A stretch of 21,023 nucleotides of DNA from a virus: positions 1 through 21,023 of the IMG/VR virus record IMGVR_UViG_3300025168_017463; one strand, 5' to 3'. The notes beneath the pieces were generated by a model. The model worked only from the letters and a program-made list of their open reading frames with translations. It was not told the origin of the DNA and ran no database searches. The translations under genes were made by a program, and so were the position numbers. This document shows, piece by piece, positions 7,484 to 14,961 of the stretch (position 1 is its first letter; every line of letters begins with the position of its first letter).

Positions 7484-7573
7484 TTATTTTTCAGATTGGT
7501 AAAAGAGTGAGAGATATATCGATATACTGAGACAAGTTGTCCAAAAAAGTATCTCGTCTGCGTTCATTCGCAT
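7484..7573 (-). CDS. Possible 29-aa membrane peptide
   Basis: A short reading frame between tRNA-Thr and uvsE with an AAGGGG Shine-Dalgarno just before the ATG. It encodes a brief polar start (MRMNADE) followed by one hydrophobic/aromatic stretch (ILFWTTCLSISIYLSLFY) and a polar end, the layout of a single-pass microprotein. It contains a 12-nt palindrome (7515-7526, TATATCGATATA). It may be chance; the SD is the main argument for it. Confidence 0.3.
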   Translation of the reverse strand: MRMNADEILFWTTCLSISIYLSLFYQSEK

Positions 7574-7593
7574 TTACCCCTTATATAACTAGG

Positions 7594-7666
<73 letters not shown>

Positions 7667-7671
7667 TTGGT

Positions 7672-8376
7672 TTAAATTGTTCTTCGGTGTAAGTCTAAAA
7701 ATGGAGAAGGCGAGGGTGCCGAAAGAATTTGTTGTGCTACCTTCTCTACAATTTCGGCCCTAGAATCCTTGTTATCTCTTTCTTGATCCCATGGTACCTC
7801 GATAATATTGACTCCTTGATTTCTTAAGACATTAATCATATTGACATTCTCTTCATATAAATTGTAAAGATAGCCTACATCGATTGTTGTCTCGCATTTC
7901 CTACCGGTTTCCTTCTCCATTCTTGCCTTGATTCTGTCAATAGCGACAATGGGGTTTACCATCAGATGCACACAAAAATTTGGAAGAAGCACGGTGGAAG
8001 TCATTGAGTGATATATGTTTCTATAAGTCTCAAACTCGTTTTCACTCATAGAGCCGTTCTTAATCTGAAGTCTGGCAAAGGCTGTATCTCCAAAATAAGA
8101 TCGATCCAGCACAGCATTGCCGTTTCCGTTGATCGAGTGCCACTGCGCATTTAAGTGCATCTTATACCGAGCTTGAAGAAGATGAACCTGCATCGTAAAC
8201 GCCCATCGGCTTTGATTTTCATAAAAGGAGGATAGATAAGGGTTGGCGTTATCTTTCTCGTCAGGTTCAAGGAGCAACAACGTGTCCTCCCCAAGTGCTT
8301 GACTTAATTCTTTAGAGAAGGTGCTTTTACCCGCTCCGATGATTCCTTCGACAATAGTAACCTTTCCACAATTCAT
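7672..8376 (-). CDS. Deoxynucleoside kinase (dNK family)
   Basis: P-loop kinase of 234 aa that phosphorylates deoxynucleosides for the dNTP pool. The P-loop is GIIGAGKST at 11-19, LLEP at 35-38 matches the family's substrate-side Glu, DRSYFGD at 91-97 is the catalytic/substrate DRS motif, and the Arg-rich lid is IKARMEKETGRK at about 149-160. It is closest in look to the dGK/dAK branch; exact specificity cannot be told. The SD AAGGAAAA precedes the ATG. The gene lies between two tRNA genes, 27 nt after tRNA-Arg and 5 nt before tRNA-Thr, so it is probably freed from the transcript by tRNA processing. Confidence 0.93.
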   Translation of the reverse strand: MNCGKVTIVEGIIGAGKSTFSKELSQALGEDTLLLLEPDEKDNANPYLSSFYENQSRWAFTMQVHLLQARYKMHLNAQWHSINGNGNAVLDRSYFGDTAFARLQIKNGSMSENEFETYRNIYHSMTSTVLLPNFCVHLMVNPIVAIDRIKARMEKETGRKCETTIDVGYLYNLYEENVNMINVLRNQGVNIIEVPWDQERDNKDSRAEIVEKVAQQILSAPSPSPFLDLHRRTI

Positions 8377-8403
8377 TTTTTTCCTTTTAATTTAAATGAG
8401 TAG

Positions 8404-8477
<74 letters not shown>

Positions 8478-8485
8478 ATGCTACT

Positions 8486-8515
8486 ATACTAACACACCTA
8501 CACAGCATTTGTCAA
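8486..8515 (-). promoter_or_regulatory. Promoter for the tRNA-Arg/dNK/tRNA-Thr unit
   Basis: A perfect TTGACA (8510-8515) is followed after 18 nt by TAGTAT (8486-8491) on the minus strand. The expected start point, about 8479, is 2 nt before the tRNA-Arg 5' end. It sits in the short gap after the 108-aa gene. Confidence 0.55.
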
Positions 8516-8523
8516 GTATCTTC

Positions 8524-8850
8524 TTAACAGGAACAGGCCCCACAATAGCAAGGAGCATTGGGGCATTTAAGTTCTTTATCTTGTATATACTGTTCAATAG
8601 TATAAGGATGATCAACCGCATTTCGGTTGTGACCACATACTAAGCGCCACCAAGCATTGAAGGTTTCCTTGTGGCATTTATTTTTGATTATATGATAAAG
8701 AGGACTTTGATTTCTTGGATCAACAAAGCTTTTGTAGATTTCTGCGGCTTTTTGAATTTCCTTATTGGTTAATTTAGGTTTAGCTTCTTCCCATGGGTTA
8801 GGTGCTGACCGCACCTCATCAAACCAATCAGTTACCTTGTTGTTCTTCAT
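8524..8850 (-). CDS. Small protein with Cys-rich tail (108 aa)
   Basis: No family recognised. Residues 1-90 are polar with several Trp (W9, W20, W67, W68). C59-H60 and C72-G-H74 could bind metal. The last 13 residues, CPNAPCYCGACSC, hold five Cys and resemble a zinc or Fe-S binding knuckle. An SD GAGGAAA lies upstream of the ATG, which overlaps the end of the preceding 68-aa gene. It is third in the tubulin-like operon. Confidence 0.75.
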   Translation of the reverse strand: MKNNKVTDWFDEVRSAPNPWEEAKPKLTNKEIQKAAEIYKSFVDPRNQSPLYHIIKNKCHKETFNAWWRLVCGHNRNAVDHPYTIEQYIQDKELKCPNAPCYCGACSC

Positions 8851-9034
8851 TCTTAAGTTTCCTCGATTTTACAACAAACTTATCATTCTCGCGTCTTCTG
8901 ACTTTAGCTTGATGAGTACCTTCTGTAATGATTCTCGTGCGTTCACTATCAGCTTCTTCAAACGAAACAAATTTACGACTGACCGTCCATGGACGACCTT
9001 GCTTCCTTACTTCTGGTTCTGCTTCTACTTCCAT
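8828..9034 (-). CDS. Small basic protein (68 aa), translationally coupled to the tubulin-like gene
   Basis: A short Glu-rich start (MEVEAEPEV) is followed by RPWTVSRKFVSFEEADSER and a basic segment AKVRRREND-FVVKSRK, giving a probable small beta/alpha fold of about 60 aa. Its ATG lies inside the last codons of the tubulin-like gene, which is typical of partners made in fixed ratio. It has no SD of its own. The function is unknown; an accessory factor or DNA-binding partner of the filament is possible. Confidence 0.7.
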   Translation of the reverse strand: MEVEAEPEVRKQGRPWTVSRKFVSFEEADSERTRIITEGTHQAKVRRRENDKFVVKSRKLKNEEQQGN

Positions 9035-10065
9035 TCTAAGCCACTCATTGACATGATTGCAATAAGGCCGGGAAGACCTTCCTTTATATATACTCCAGAA
9101 AAGAGAGTCTTTGTTCTACCACCGACATATGCAGTCGCAGCGTCGATATGTTTACTAATTTCTGGATCATTTGCCATTTCTGGTGTGATTACAAAAAGAA
9201 TCGAGCCAGTATCTGGCTTTCCTCGTGGCACTGGACAAGGAGAACGCTTAATACAGTTCTGGAATATCGAAGCCCCAAGATTTGAGTCTGAGGGGTCTGT
9301 GACCAAAGTTGTACCAAGTATCATTCTCTTCTTTGTCATAAGACATTTCTCAAGATCTTTCGAATCAAACGTCTGAATTGGAGAAGTCTCAGAGGATAAT
9401 TTAAAAACTTGAGCTAGCATCTTAGCAAAAGCGGTGTTCGCTGCGGGATAAAGATTGAGCATGCCAACTTTACCTCTGAGCATTTGAACTTGCTTTTCAT
9501 TACTAAGAGCGATGTGAGGGAGTGCAGAAACGTCCTTAAGCAATGAATTTGCATTTTCATTAATTGTATCGTTAAGTGATTCTTGTGCGGTCGGAACTGT
9601 TACTACATAAACAACAGTGCCTGTTGCTTGTACTGATTTAAGATATCTTGCGAAGACATCCTTTAATGCTCCAGAAGCAGAACCGGTACCACCGCCGCCT
9701 CCGGCCAGAACGAAAAGCCAATCAACCTTTCCAAGTTTTGTGCGCAATGCATCCTCAACTACAGTTCCATTGTCTTTAAGAACTTTCTTTCCAAAGTTAA
9801 CATCCTTACCAACACCATCTGAATCAGGAATCAACACAAGGTGCTGAGCTTCTACGCCTTCAGGTTGGTCTTTCTCTGTGGTATTAACCAACAGAGTCTT
9901 GCTAAATCCAATATCGATAAAAGCTTTTGCAAGCTTCCCGCCTCCGCCTCCAATGCCGACGAAGCCAACATTTAAAGCTGATATAGCTGTATTTTCAGGT
10001 AATAAATCACCACCGGTCTGCTCAACCTCTGCACCGTAATGATCTACGAAATCAAAATCACTCAT
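9025..10065 (-). CDS. Tubulin/FtsZ-like GTPase
   Basis: 346 aa from the ATG at 10065, chosen because GGAGAAAAG precedes it; a longer in-frame start lacks that support. Tubulin-superfamily motifs: T1 loop VGIGGGGGK (36-44), tubulin signature AGGGGGTGSASG (121-132), PTAQESL after strand S5 (T5 area), NEKQ (T6), and FDSKD at 233-237, matching the DxxD/E catalytic T7 loop needed to hydrolyse GTP in the neighbouring subunit. It ends soon after the C-terminal domain with no FtsZ-type tail for FtsA/ZipA binding, so it is unlikely to be a host division FtsZ. Phage tubulins (PhuZ) centre replicating DNA, and plasmid/phage TubZ segregates DNA. Which applies here is open. Confidence 0.92.
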   Translation of the reverse strand: MSDFDFVDHYGAEVEQTGGDLLPENTAISALNVGFVGIGGGGGKLAKAFIDIGFSKTLLVNTTEKDQPEGVEAQHLVLIPDSDGVGKDVNFGKKVLKDNGTVVEDALRTKLGKVDWLFVLAGGGGGTGSASGALKDVFARYLKSVQATGTVVYVVTVPTAQESLNDTINENANSLLKDVSALPHIALSNEKQVQMLRGKVGMLNLYPAANTAFAKMLAQVFKLSSETSPIQTFDSKDLEKCLMTKKRMILGTTLVTDPSDSNLGASIFQNCIKRSPCPVPRGKPDTGSILFVITPEMANDPEISKHIDAATAYVGGRTKTLFSGVYIKEGLPGLIAIMSMSGLEWK

Positions 10066-10183
10066 TTTTTCTTTTCTCCATATAAAAAGCGCTGAACAGC
10101 CCAAACCCTCTGTCAGCAAAGTCCACCCTTAGGGTTCAATTCACTAATAATAACCTATTTTTAAAATTAATTTAAGTATATAT
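10066..10183 (-). other. Leader region of the tubulin-like gene
   Basis: Non-coding on present evidence. It holds a small inverted element ACCCT-T-AGGGT (about 10123-10133) and the SD of the tubulin-like gene. No iterons resembling a tubC centromere were seen by eye. Confidence 0.3.
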
Positions 10184-10359
10184 CTATGAGTTGGCTTTTC
10201 TCTCGCTCCAAAGCCATACTAGCCTCTCTTCACATTTCGCATTACAATAGCTGGATTTCGTTAGAGACAATGAAAACCGACATTTGAAGGATACTCATAG
10301 AAAGATGTCCAACGACTTGCGTCTCCTTTCTTCAGGACATAAAAATATAACTAATTCAT
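10184..10359 (-). pseudogene. Broken small gene with Cys-containing C-terminus
   Basis: An ATG at 10357-10359 with an ideal SD (GAGGAAAG, 10363-10370) is followed two codons later by TAG. The same frame then runs open through KKGDASRW, TSFYEYPSNVGFHC and stops. A -1 shift continues as LTKSSYCNAKCEERLVWLWSERK to a TAG at 10184. The joined product would be about 57 aa with a Cys/His pattern (HC, YCNAKC) suggestive of a small zinc-binding protein. Two lesions, one amber and one frameshift, make a pseudogene the simplest reading; sequencing errors or recoding are alternatives. A strong promoter precedes it. Confidence 0.4.
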
Positions 10360-10386
10360 TTACTTTCCTCAATTTGTTTACATAAT

Positions 10387-10415
10387 AATATAGCTTAAAA
10401 AAAAGTTAAAGTCAA
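10387..10415 (-). promoter_or_regulatory. Sigma70-like promoter upstream of the broken gene and tubulin-like gene
   Basis: TTGACT (10410-10415), a 17-nt spacer and TATATT (10387-10392) on the minus strand. It overlaps the 3' end of the HTH gene. The predicted start, near 10380, leaves about 20 nt before the SD-ATG of the broken gene and a leader of about 315 nt before the tubulin-like gene. Confidence 0.6.
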
Positions 10416-10786
10416 TCTTTTTCTTCGAAGTAAGATTCGATCTGATATTTTTTAACCAGTTGATTAAACCTATTTTTATCTAATCCAAGAAATCTAGCAG
10501 CCTCCATCTTAGTTGATGTAGCTGAGTATGCATACTTTAAAACAGCATCGTTAGTAATGTTTTTTAGAGAATACCAAATTGGTAAACCATAAAGCATACC
10601 TCCAGCCGCTTTAGCTGCTAATTCTAGTTTCAGACCAATGACTTCTTCAAGACTTAAGTTATTTAACATAACTTCAAACTCGTCAGTACTTTTACTTTGT
10701 TTTTGAAGTTTTTTACTTAAAGAAGACTGTCTGTTTTTTCCTTGAGTCTTTTTATTCAATTTACTTTGTTTATTAAAGCTAACCAA
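10412..10786 (-). CDS. Fis/NtrC-type helix-turn-helix DNA-binding protein
   Basis: 124 aa. The C-terminus carries a Fis-like HTH at about 82-115 (AYSATSTKMEAARFLGLDKNRF, then NQLVKKYQI), similar in form to the DNA-binding end of NtrC-family regulators. Residues 1-35 are Lys/Gln/Ser-rich and probably disordered. Residues 40-72 hold a Leu-rich helix and a Gly/aromatic segment, which may allow dimerisation. The start is uncertain: no ATG exists before codon 40, and the frame begins with TTG at 10786. It lies directly upstream of the tubulin-like operon and could regulate it. Similar HTH proteins occur in T4-like marine phages (recollection). Confidence 0.75.
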   Translation of the reverse strand: MVSFNKQSKLNKKTQGKNRQSSLSKKLQKQSKSTDEFEVMLNNLSLEEVIGLKLELAAKAAGGMLYGLPIWYSLKNITNDAVLKYAYSATSTKMEAARFLGLDKNRFNQLVKKYQIESYFEEKD

Positions 10787-10839
10787 GTTAACCAGTAGTT
10801 AATAGATAGGGTAGCATATATTTTAAATTTTGTTAAGAC

Positions 10840-11592
10840 CTATAGATTAAGATCATCACTGAAATCAGGCGTCTCTTCAGGTTCATTTGCTGGCTCTGGT
10901 ACGCTAGGTTCTGGTAATTCTTGCTGAAGTTCATCTTCAAACTTTTTGAAATAAAGATCCAAATTAATTAAAAGATAGTCGTAAAAGATATCACGATCCT
11001 CAGGAGTATCAAGTTTCTCGTAACCTTTCATGATTTGATTTTCAATTCTTTTGAATGCGTCATAAGCAAAGTTTCTACCAGTTTTATCTTCACCCTCAAT
11101 TCCGAATTCATCCTCAGGAGATACTTCAATCTCTTGCTCAGCGTCTGGTCTAACATCGATAAAAGCTTCGTCTTCTTCATCACCAACTTCAATATCAATC
11201 TCTTGCTCAGCAATAGGATCTTCGACAACACCGTCTTCTTCTGGGCCAACTCTTTCTGTAGCTAACAGATTCTTAACAGCGTTAAGGATATGATTTTTAA
11301 AAGAAGTTCTCTGCTCAGTACTGGTGGTGAGTTGTTTAAACTCTTCTTCGAGAATCTTAATAATTTCTTTAAGCACCTTCTCAAGCTGGTTTCTACCAGT
11401 CATCTTCTCAGGTACTCCTGCTCCAACTGTTGTCTCAGAAATAAGATTACGAATCACTTGACGAAGTTTAGCTTCTTCAAGAAGTTGTTCTTTCATTCCA
11501 GCATCTCTTTTTTCTTTGACGATATTGATTGCTTTTCTAATTTGTTTTCTGAGCATTTGCTCTTGAGCGAAATTAAGTCTATCGATTTCCAT
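10840..11592 (-). CDS. Acidic helical protein with IREEL-type helix
   Basis: 250 aa. Residues 1-55 are charged helices, including EAKLRQVIRNLISE at 40-53, related to the helix shared across this window. Residues 60-110 are helical (coiled-coil-like). Residues 115-165 are very acidic with a near-repeat (AEQEIDIEV / AEQEIEVSP). The end is Pro/Glu-rich. Composition recalls phage head-core, scaffold or structural accessory proteins, but there is no homology I can name. The ATG overlaps the stop of the 803-aa gene (TAATG), with GGAG 7 nt upstream, so the two are coupled and probably co-produced. Confidence 0.75.
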   Translation of the reverse strand: MEIDRLNFAQEQMLRKQIRKAINIVKEKRDAGMKEQLLEEAKLRQVIRNLISETTVGAGVPEKMTGRNQLEKVLKEIIKILEEEFKQLTTSTEQRTSFKNHILNAVKNLLATERVGPEEDGVVEDPIAEQEIDIEVGDEEDEAFIDVRPDAEQEIEVSPEDEFGIEGEDKTGRNFAYDAFKRIENQIMKGYEKLDTPEDRDIFYDYLLINLDLYFKKFEDELQQELPEPSVPEPANEPEETPDFSDDLNL

Positions 11593-14003
11593 TATATTGC
11601 TCCATTTTGCCTTAATAAATAGTTCATAACACCCTCAATAAGCTCAGCTTCTTCTTCTAAAGTGTGAGATTTCTTTTTCTCATCTTCATTTTCTTTTTCA
11701 ACATCTGAGCCCGGGAAGGTTGCCGCTGCATGGCCGGCTACATTACCTCCAGCCATTGAAGATACTTCTTCCATGTTTTTTTCTACATCGATTTGCTTTT
11801 CATCATCTAGGATATAATCCCCATTTTTATGAAGACCAACATCTTGCATTCCTTTGATAGCGTTCTTGATTTTCTCTTCACTACTTTTGGTGTGATCTTC
11901 GAGAGCACCCATTCCTGCGGCACCGCCTTCATCTTTGAGAGCTTTTCTTATTTTACTCTCAAGATTCTCCTCAGCTTCTTTTGCCAAAAATGCATTTGAA
12001 ACTTTTGGTCGTTTATTTGGGAAAGAGGATCCCGGATCTTGAGGTCCGCCATCTAAATAAACAGAATGAGCCTTCTTAAGATGTTTTTTCATTTTCTTTT
12101 GAAATTCAGATTCAACTAACTTAATAAGTTTTTGTTCTAAAGTCATCTCAGCCGGCCCACCTTCGCTGATTCCAAACAGTCTGATTATTTCATCTTGATA
12201 TTGGAGGACATGTTTTGGGAGGAACGAAAGAAGCGCATCGATGTTTTGGGCCTTTGCAGCCTGTCTCATGTTCGTAGCGTTTAATTGCTCTTTTGGATCA
12301 AAAGCATATTCCATTGGGTTCATAACTCTCACGCCTTCTTTTGCATAAGCCTGAACGTCGCGAGCAAAACGAGCTTGATCTCCACCTTTTGTGCTTGCGC
12401 CGAGAATAACACATTCGTTACCTTTCAGATTTCCATCATCACCGGTGAATTCGTAAGCCGCTCTAACAGGAGATCTCATTGAAGATACCACAACTGTTAC
12501 ATTTGGAAGATTGCTTGTGTACATGTCCCAAAGTGCTTTCGACTGAGCTACTCCAACATCAGCTTGAGTTTCCGCGTCAAAGCCTTTTCTTTCACTTGCA
12601 GCTAATGGAGAAATCAAAACAAACACTTTTCCAGCAGAGCCAACAATACTACTATAATGTTCTATCATATCGTAGTGTCCACGGTGCGGAGGCTTGAAGG
12701 CTCCCGGAATTACAGCGATAAGTTCATCGCAGAGGTCAAGATCGGCCTCATAGAGGCCCTCAGAGGCCCCCTCTTCGTCCAAAGCCTGCAAAGCAGGAAC
12801 ATTCCCTCTTCCATACCGGAAAAGCCCTAAGATTTGATTTGCGGGCGCAAAGTTACCTGTGAACTTATAAGTCTTTCCATTATAATCAAACACAAAACCT
12901 TCAACTGCAGTAGAGATCCCTTCAATGCTTTTGAGTTTTCTCATCTGCAGTTGAAGAATTTTGAGTGCTTCTACGTTATCAGAAGCTTCAATTGCCCGAA
13001 TTGCTTGTGAAACTTTGTTTCTAAGTCTAATCACCTCCTTGGTGTTGTCTAGAATAAAGGCACTGTGCAGTCCCTTGAGCATTTCTACGGCAAAATCATG
13101 AATAATGTCCTCAATTTGGAGGGTTGAGTTCTTTAAAAGGTCTTTTGAGCTTTTAACGATACCTCTTACAATCTCCTTACTTTCACGGTCTAGACCCTTT
13201 ACAACTTGGTTAAAACCGACTCCTTTGACGCCAAATATGCGTTTTATGAGCAATTTCTTGTTTTTTTCGGGTAATTCGACCTGTTTTTCGATAAAAGGGA
13301 CGATTTTTGCGATAATATAGTCAGAAATCGTCTGTCTATCGCTAATTCCGTACTTATTTATCTCTTTTTCGAGTCTCTCAACAGCAACGTTCAAAGCTCT
13401 GTCATCATCAAGACCTCTGAGGCGTTTAATGGCATTTCTCTGGACGTTATACTCTTCTTTTTCAATTGCGGACTGCATTTGATTTAAAGCTCTGTCCAAA
13501 GCTCGCACGTTCTTCGACACATCAATATCTTTTATAGTTCCGGACTCTCTATCAAACTCGGCGTGACCTACTTGATGAATATTAAGAGTTTTTGTATCAT
13601 AATTGATTATATTTGCAGTTCTAGGATCCTGAATCTCTGCATTATAATATATATCCGCATTCGGACCAAATATTGCCATTTGAGCTTCCGGATCAAGTGA
13701 CTGAACCGCCTTTTCAAATGTTTTAAATGAATCAACAAATGCGGACTCCAGCGCCCCGCGACCAGCAAACTTCTGAGCCAACTCTTCAGCGGTCATTCCG
13801 CCGGATTTGATATTGCCTTTATTTCTAGCGGCTTTGGCTCTTCCGGTTTGCACGGAATAAGAAATAAACAGATTTTGACCGTCTGTCTTTTCGGTACCTT
13901 CTAACTCACCATTGGAAGCCATGGCGAAAACATCTTTGATCTCTTTGAATGTTAGCTCTGGATCTTCGTGCAGATGCGACATATGTCCAGCTACTCCACC
14001 CAT
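11592..14003 (-). CDS. Two-domain nucleotidyltransferase: ligase-type domain fused to HxGH domain
   Basis: 803 aa. Domain 1 (about 1-400) has the motif set of covalent nucleotidyltransferases (DNA/RNA ligases, capping enzymes): EKTDG with K39 (motif I), ARNKG 59-63, NAEI with E123 (motif III), VEGFVF with E368 (motif IV) and TYKFTG with K380 (motif V). A helical insert of about 200 aa separates motifs III and IV. Domain 2 (about 425-605) is an NMNAT/cytidylyltransferase-like fold: PGAFKPPHRGH with H440/H443, LGASTKG, and NATNMRQAA in place of ISxTxxR. Residues 615-803 are charged, with short helices (LIKLVESEFQKK, KIRKALKDEG) and an EEAELIEGVMNYL end. RNA ligation or repair coupled to nucleotide or NAD synthesis is plausible but unproven. 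Confidence 0.85.
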   Translation of the reverse strand: MGGVAGHMSHLHEDPELTFKEIKDVFAMASNGELEGTEKTDGQNLFISYSVQTGRAKAARNKGNIKSGGMTAEELAQKFAGRGALESAFVDSFKTFEKAVQSLDPEAQMAIFGPNADIYYNAEIQDPRTANIINYDTKTLNIHQVGHAEFDRESGTIKDIDVSKNVRALDRALNQMQSAIEKEEYNVQRNAIKRLRGLDDDRALNVAVERLEKEINKYGISDRQTISDYIIAKIVPFIEKQVELPEKNKKLLIKRIFGVKGVGFNQVVKGLDRESKEIVRGIVKSSKDLLKNSTLQIEDIIHDFAVEMLKGLHSAFILDNTKEVIRLRNKVSQAIRAIEASDNVEALKILQLQMRKLKSIEGISTAVEGFVFDYNGKTYKFTGNFAPANQILGLFRYGRGNVPALQALDEEGASEGLYEADLDLCDELIAVIPGAFKPPHRGHYDMIEHYSSIVGSAGKVFVLISPLAASERKGFDAETQADVGVAQSKALWDMYTSNLPNVTVVVSSMRSPVRAAYEFTGDDGNLKGNECVILGASTKGGDQARFARDVQAYAKEGVRVMNPMEYAFDPKEQLNATNMRQAAKAQNIDALLSFLPKHVLQYQDEIIRLFGISEGGPAEMTLEQKLIKLVESEFQKKMKKHLKKAHSVYLDGGPQDPGSSFPNKRPKVSNAFLAKEAEENLESKIRKALKDEGGAAGMGALEDHTKSSEEKIKNAIKGMQDVGLHKNGDYILDDEKQIDVEKNMEEVSSMAGGNVAGHAAATFPGSDVEKENEDEKKKSHTLEEEAELIEGVMNYLLRQNGAI

Positions 14004-14008
14004 TTAAA

Positions 14009-14299
14009 TTATCCCTCTGTTGTTTCCGTTACGGTTTCCGTTATAGTATTGGTTTTCGCTTTAGCTTTTTTTGTAGTGGAAGCTTTGGCTTTTTTTATAG
14101 TACCGGCACGAACAGTTTTTGTTTGTGTTGCTTCAATACTAGTCACCTTTGCTTCAAGGCGACCTACCTTCTCTGTCTCACGACTCAAAAGTACCTGCAG
14201 ATTCTCAATTGTTTGAGTGAGAGCCTCGATCTCTTGCGTCATACCTTGCACATCGCCTGCTTTAAGCAGAGCCATCTTTGCAGCCTTACGTTTACCCAT
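14009..14299 (-). CDS. Lys/Ala-rich coiled-coil protein (96 aa)
   Basis: The start at 14299 is chosen because GAGG lies 6 nt upstream and the ATG is 2 nt after the previous stop. Residues 1-60 contain a heptad-like helix (MTQEIEALTQTIENLQVLLS, then ETEKVGRLEAKV). Residues 70-96 are Lys/Ala/Thr-rich (IKKAKASTTKKAKAKT), like histone-H1-type nucleic-acid-binding tails. It is likely a small oligomer that binds DNA or RNA or decorates virion proteins. No named family. Confidence 0.7.
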   Translation of the reverse strand: MGKRKAAKMALLKAGDVQGMTQEIEALTQTIENLQVLLSRETEKVGRLEAKVTSIEATQTKTVRAGTIKKAKASTTKKAKAKTNTITETVTETTEG

Positions 14300-14301
14300 A
14301 A

Positions 14302-14961
14302 TTACCTCTTCTTTGTGTATTCTTTTAAAAGCTTTCCGTAGAGTGAACCATTGTACCATTCTTTAATAGGGGTTTCTGTAACTTCCTCTTCGGTTTTCTC
14401 TGTGATCTCCTCAGTTGTTTCTTCAACAACCTCTTCGGATGCTTCTTCTTCCTCTTCGTCATCTCTTTTCATAGGATGACCGTGACCTTCAGCCAAGGAA
14501 GCGTTTGTCACTTGGATGTCTTCGAATGCAACACCTTCAAGGATGGTGCCATCTTCTAACTTCATATCATAATGAGTTACGCGACCAATCTCTTCGTTAT
14601 AATTGTGGCTAATTGCTTCTGCCATCTTTGTGGCTCCATCGTGATTTACGCCACCATGGTGAACACAGTAGTGATTAGGAGCAAAGATACCATTAATAGT
14701 CATAGGAATTTCACCATTTTCATTAAGGTTTTCCTCAACGTCATCAGCCGCGTCTTTCATCGACTCTTCTGTATCGCCGTCTTTGTCAAGATCAAGAAAG
14801 TCTGGTTTAGCACCTTCTTCAATTTCTTCGTTCTCCTCGGCAACAGTGCTTTCATTTTCTGCAACTGTCTGCTCTGGTGTGTCTGTTGTGGTTTGCTCTC
14901 CAAGAGCTTTTTCAATTGCTTCCTTAATAACTGCGCGAAGCTTTTCTTCGTTGAGGTTCAT
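14302..14961 (-). CDS. Probable internal-start short form of the zincin-tail protein (219 aa)
   Basis: The in-frame ATG at 14959-14961 is preceded by AAGGAG (14971-14976) with a 9-nt gap, a better ribosome site than that of the full gene. The product would lack the peptidase domain and begin exactly with the shared IREEL-type helix, as the 187-aa protein does. This can be read as a nested gene or as an ancestral separate gene joined to the zincin. Confidence 0.5.
   Translation of the reverse strand: MNLNEEKLRAVIKEAIEKALGEQTTTDTPEQTVAENESTVAEENEEIEEGAKPDFLDLDKDGDTEESMKDAADDVEENLNENGEIPMTINGIFAPNHYCVHHGGVNHDGATKMAEAISHNYNEEIGRVTHYDMKLEDGTILEGVAFEDIQVTNASLAEGHGHPMKRDDEEEEEASEEVVEETTEEITEKTEEEVTETPIKEWYNGSLYGKLLKEYTKKR

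Noticed and set aside
7515-7526. 12-nt palindrome TATATCGATATA as a terminator
   Set aside because: It is AT-only apart from the centre and has no T-run after it; chance is likely in this base composition.
10351-10359. TAG stop-codon reassignment in this phage
   Set aside because: The amber at codon 3 of the broken gene would invite this, but the tubulin-like, ClpP-like and other genes end properly at TAG, so TAG works as a stop here.
10786-10802. Two AGTTAA hexamers 11 bp apart at the start of the HTH gene as an autoregulatory operator
   Set aside because: The spacing is attractive (one helical turn), but hexamers this AT-rich are common here and no third copy or dyad supports it.
13949-14341. 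Plus-strand open frames of 130 and 82 aa opposite the coiled-coil gene
   Set aside because: Antisense shadows of the Lys/Ala/Thr-rich gene, with no SD and compositions typical of reverse-complement translation.
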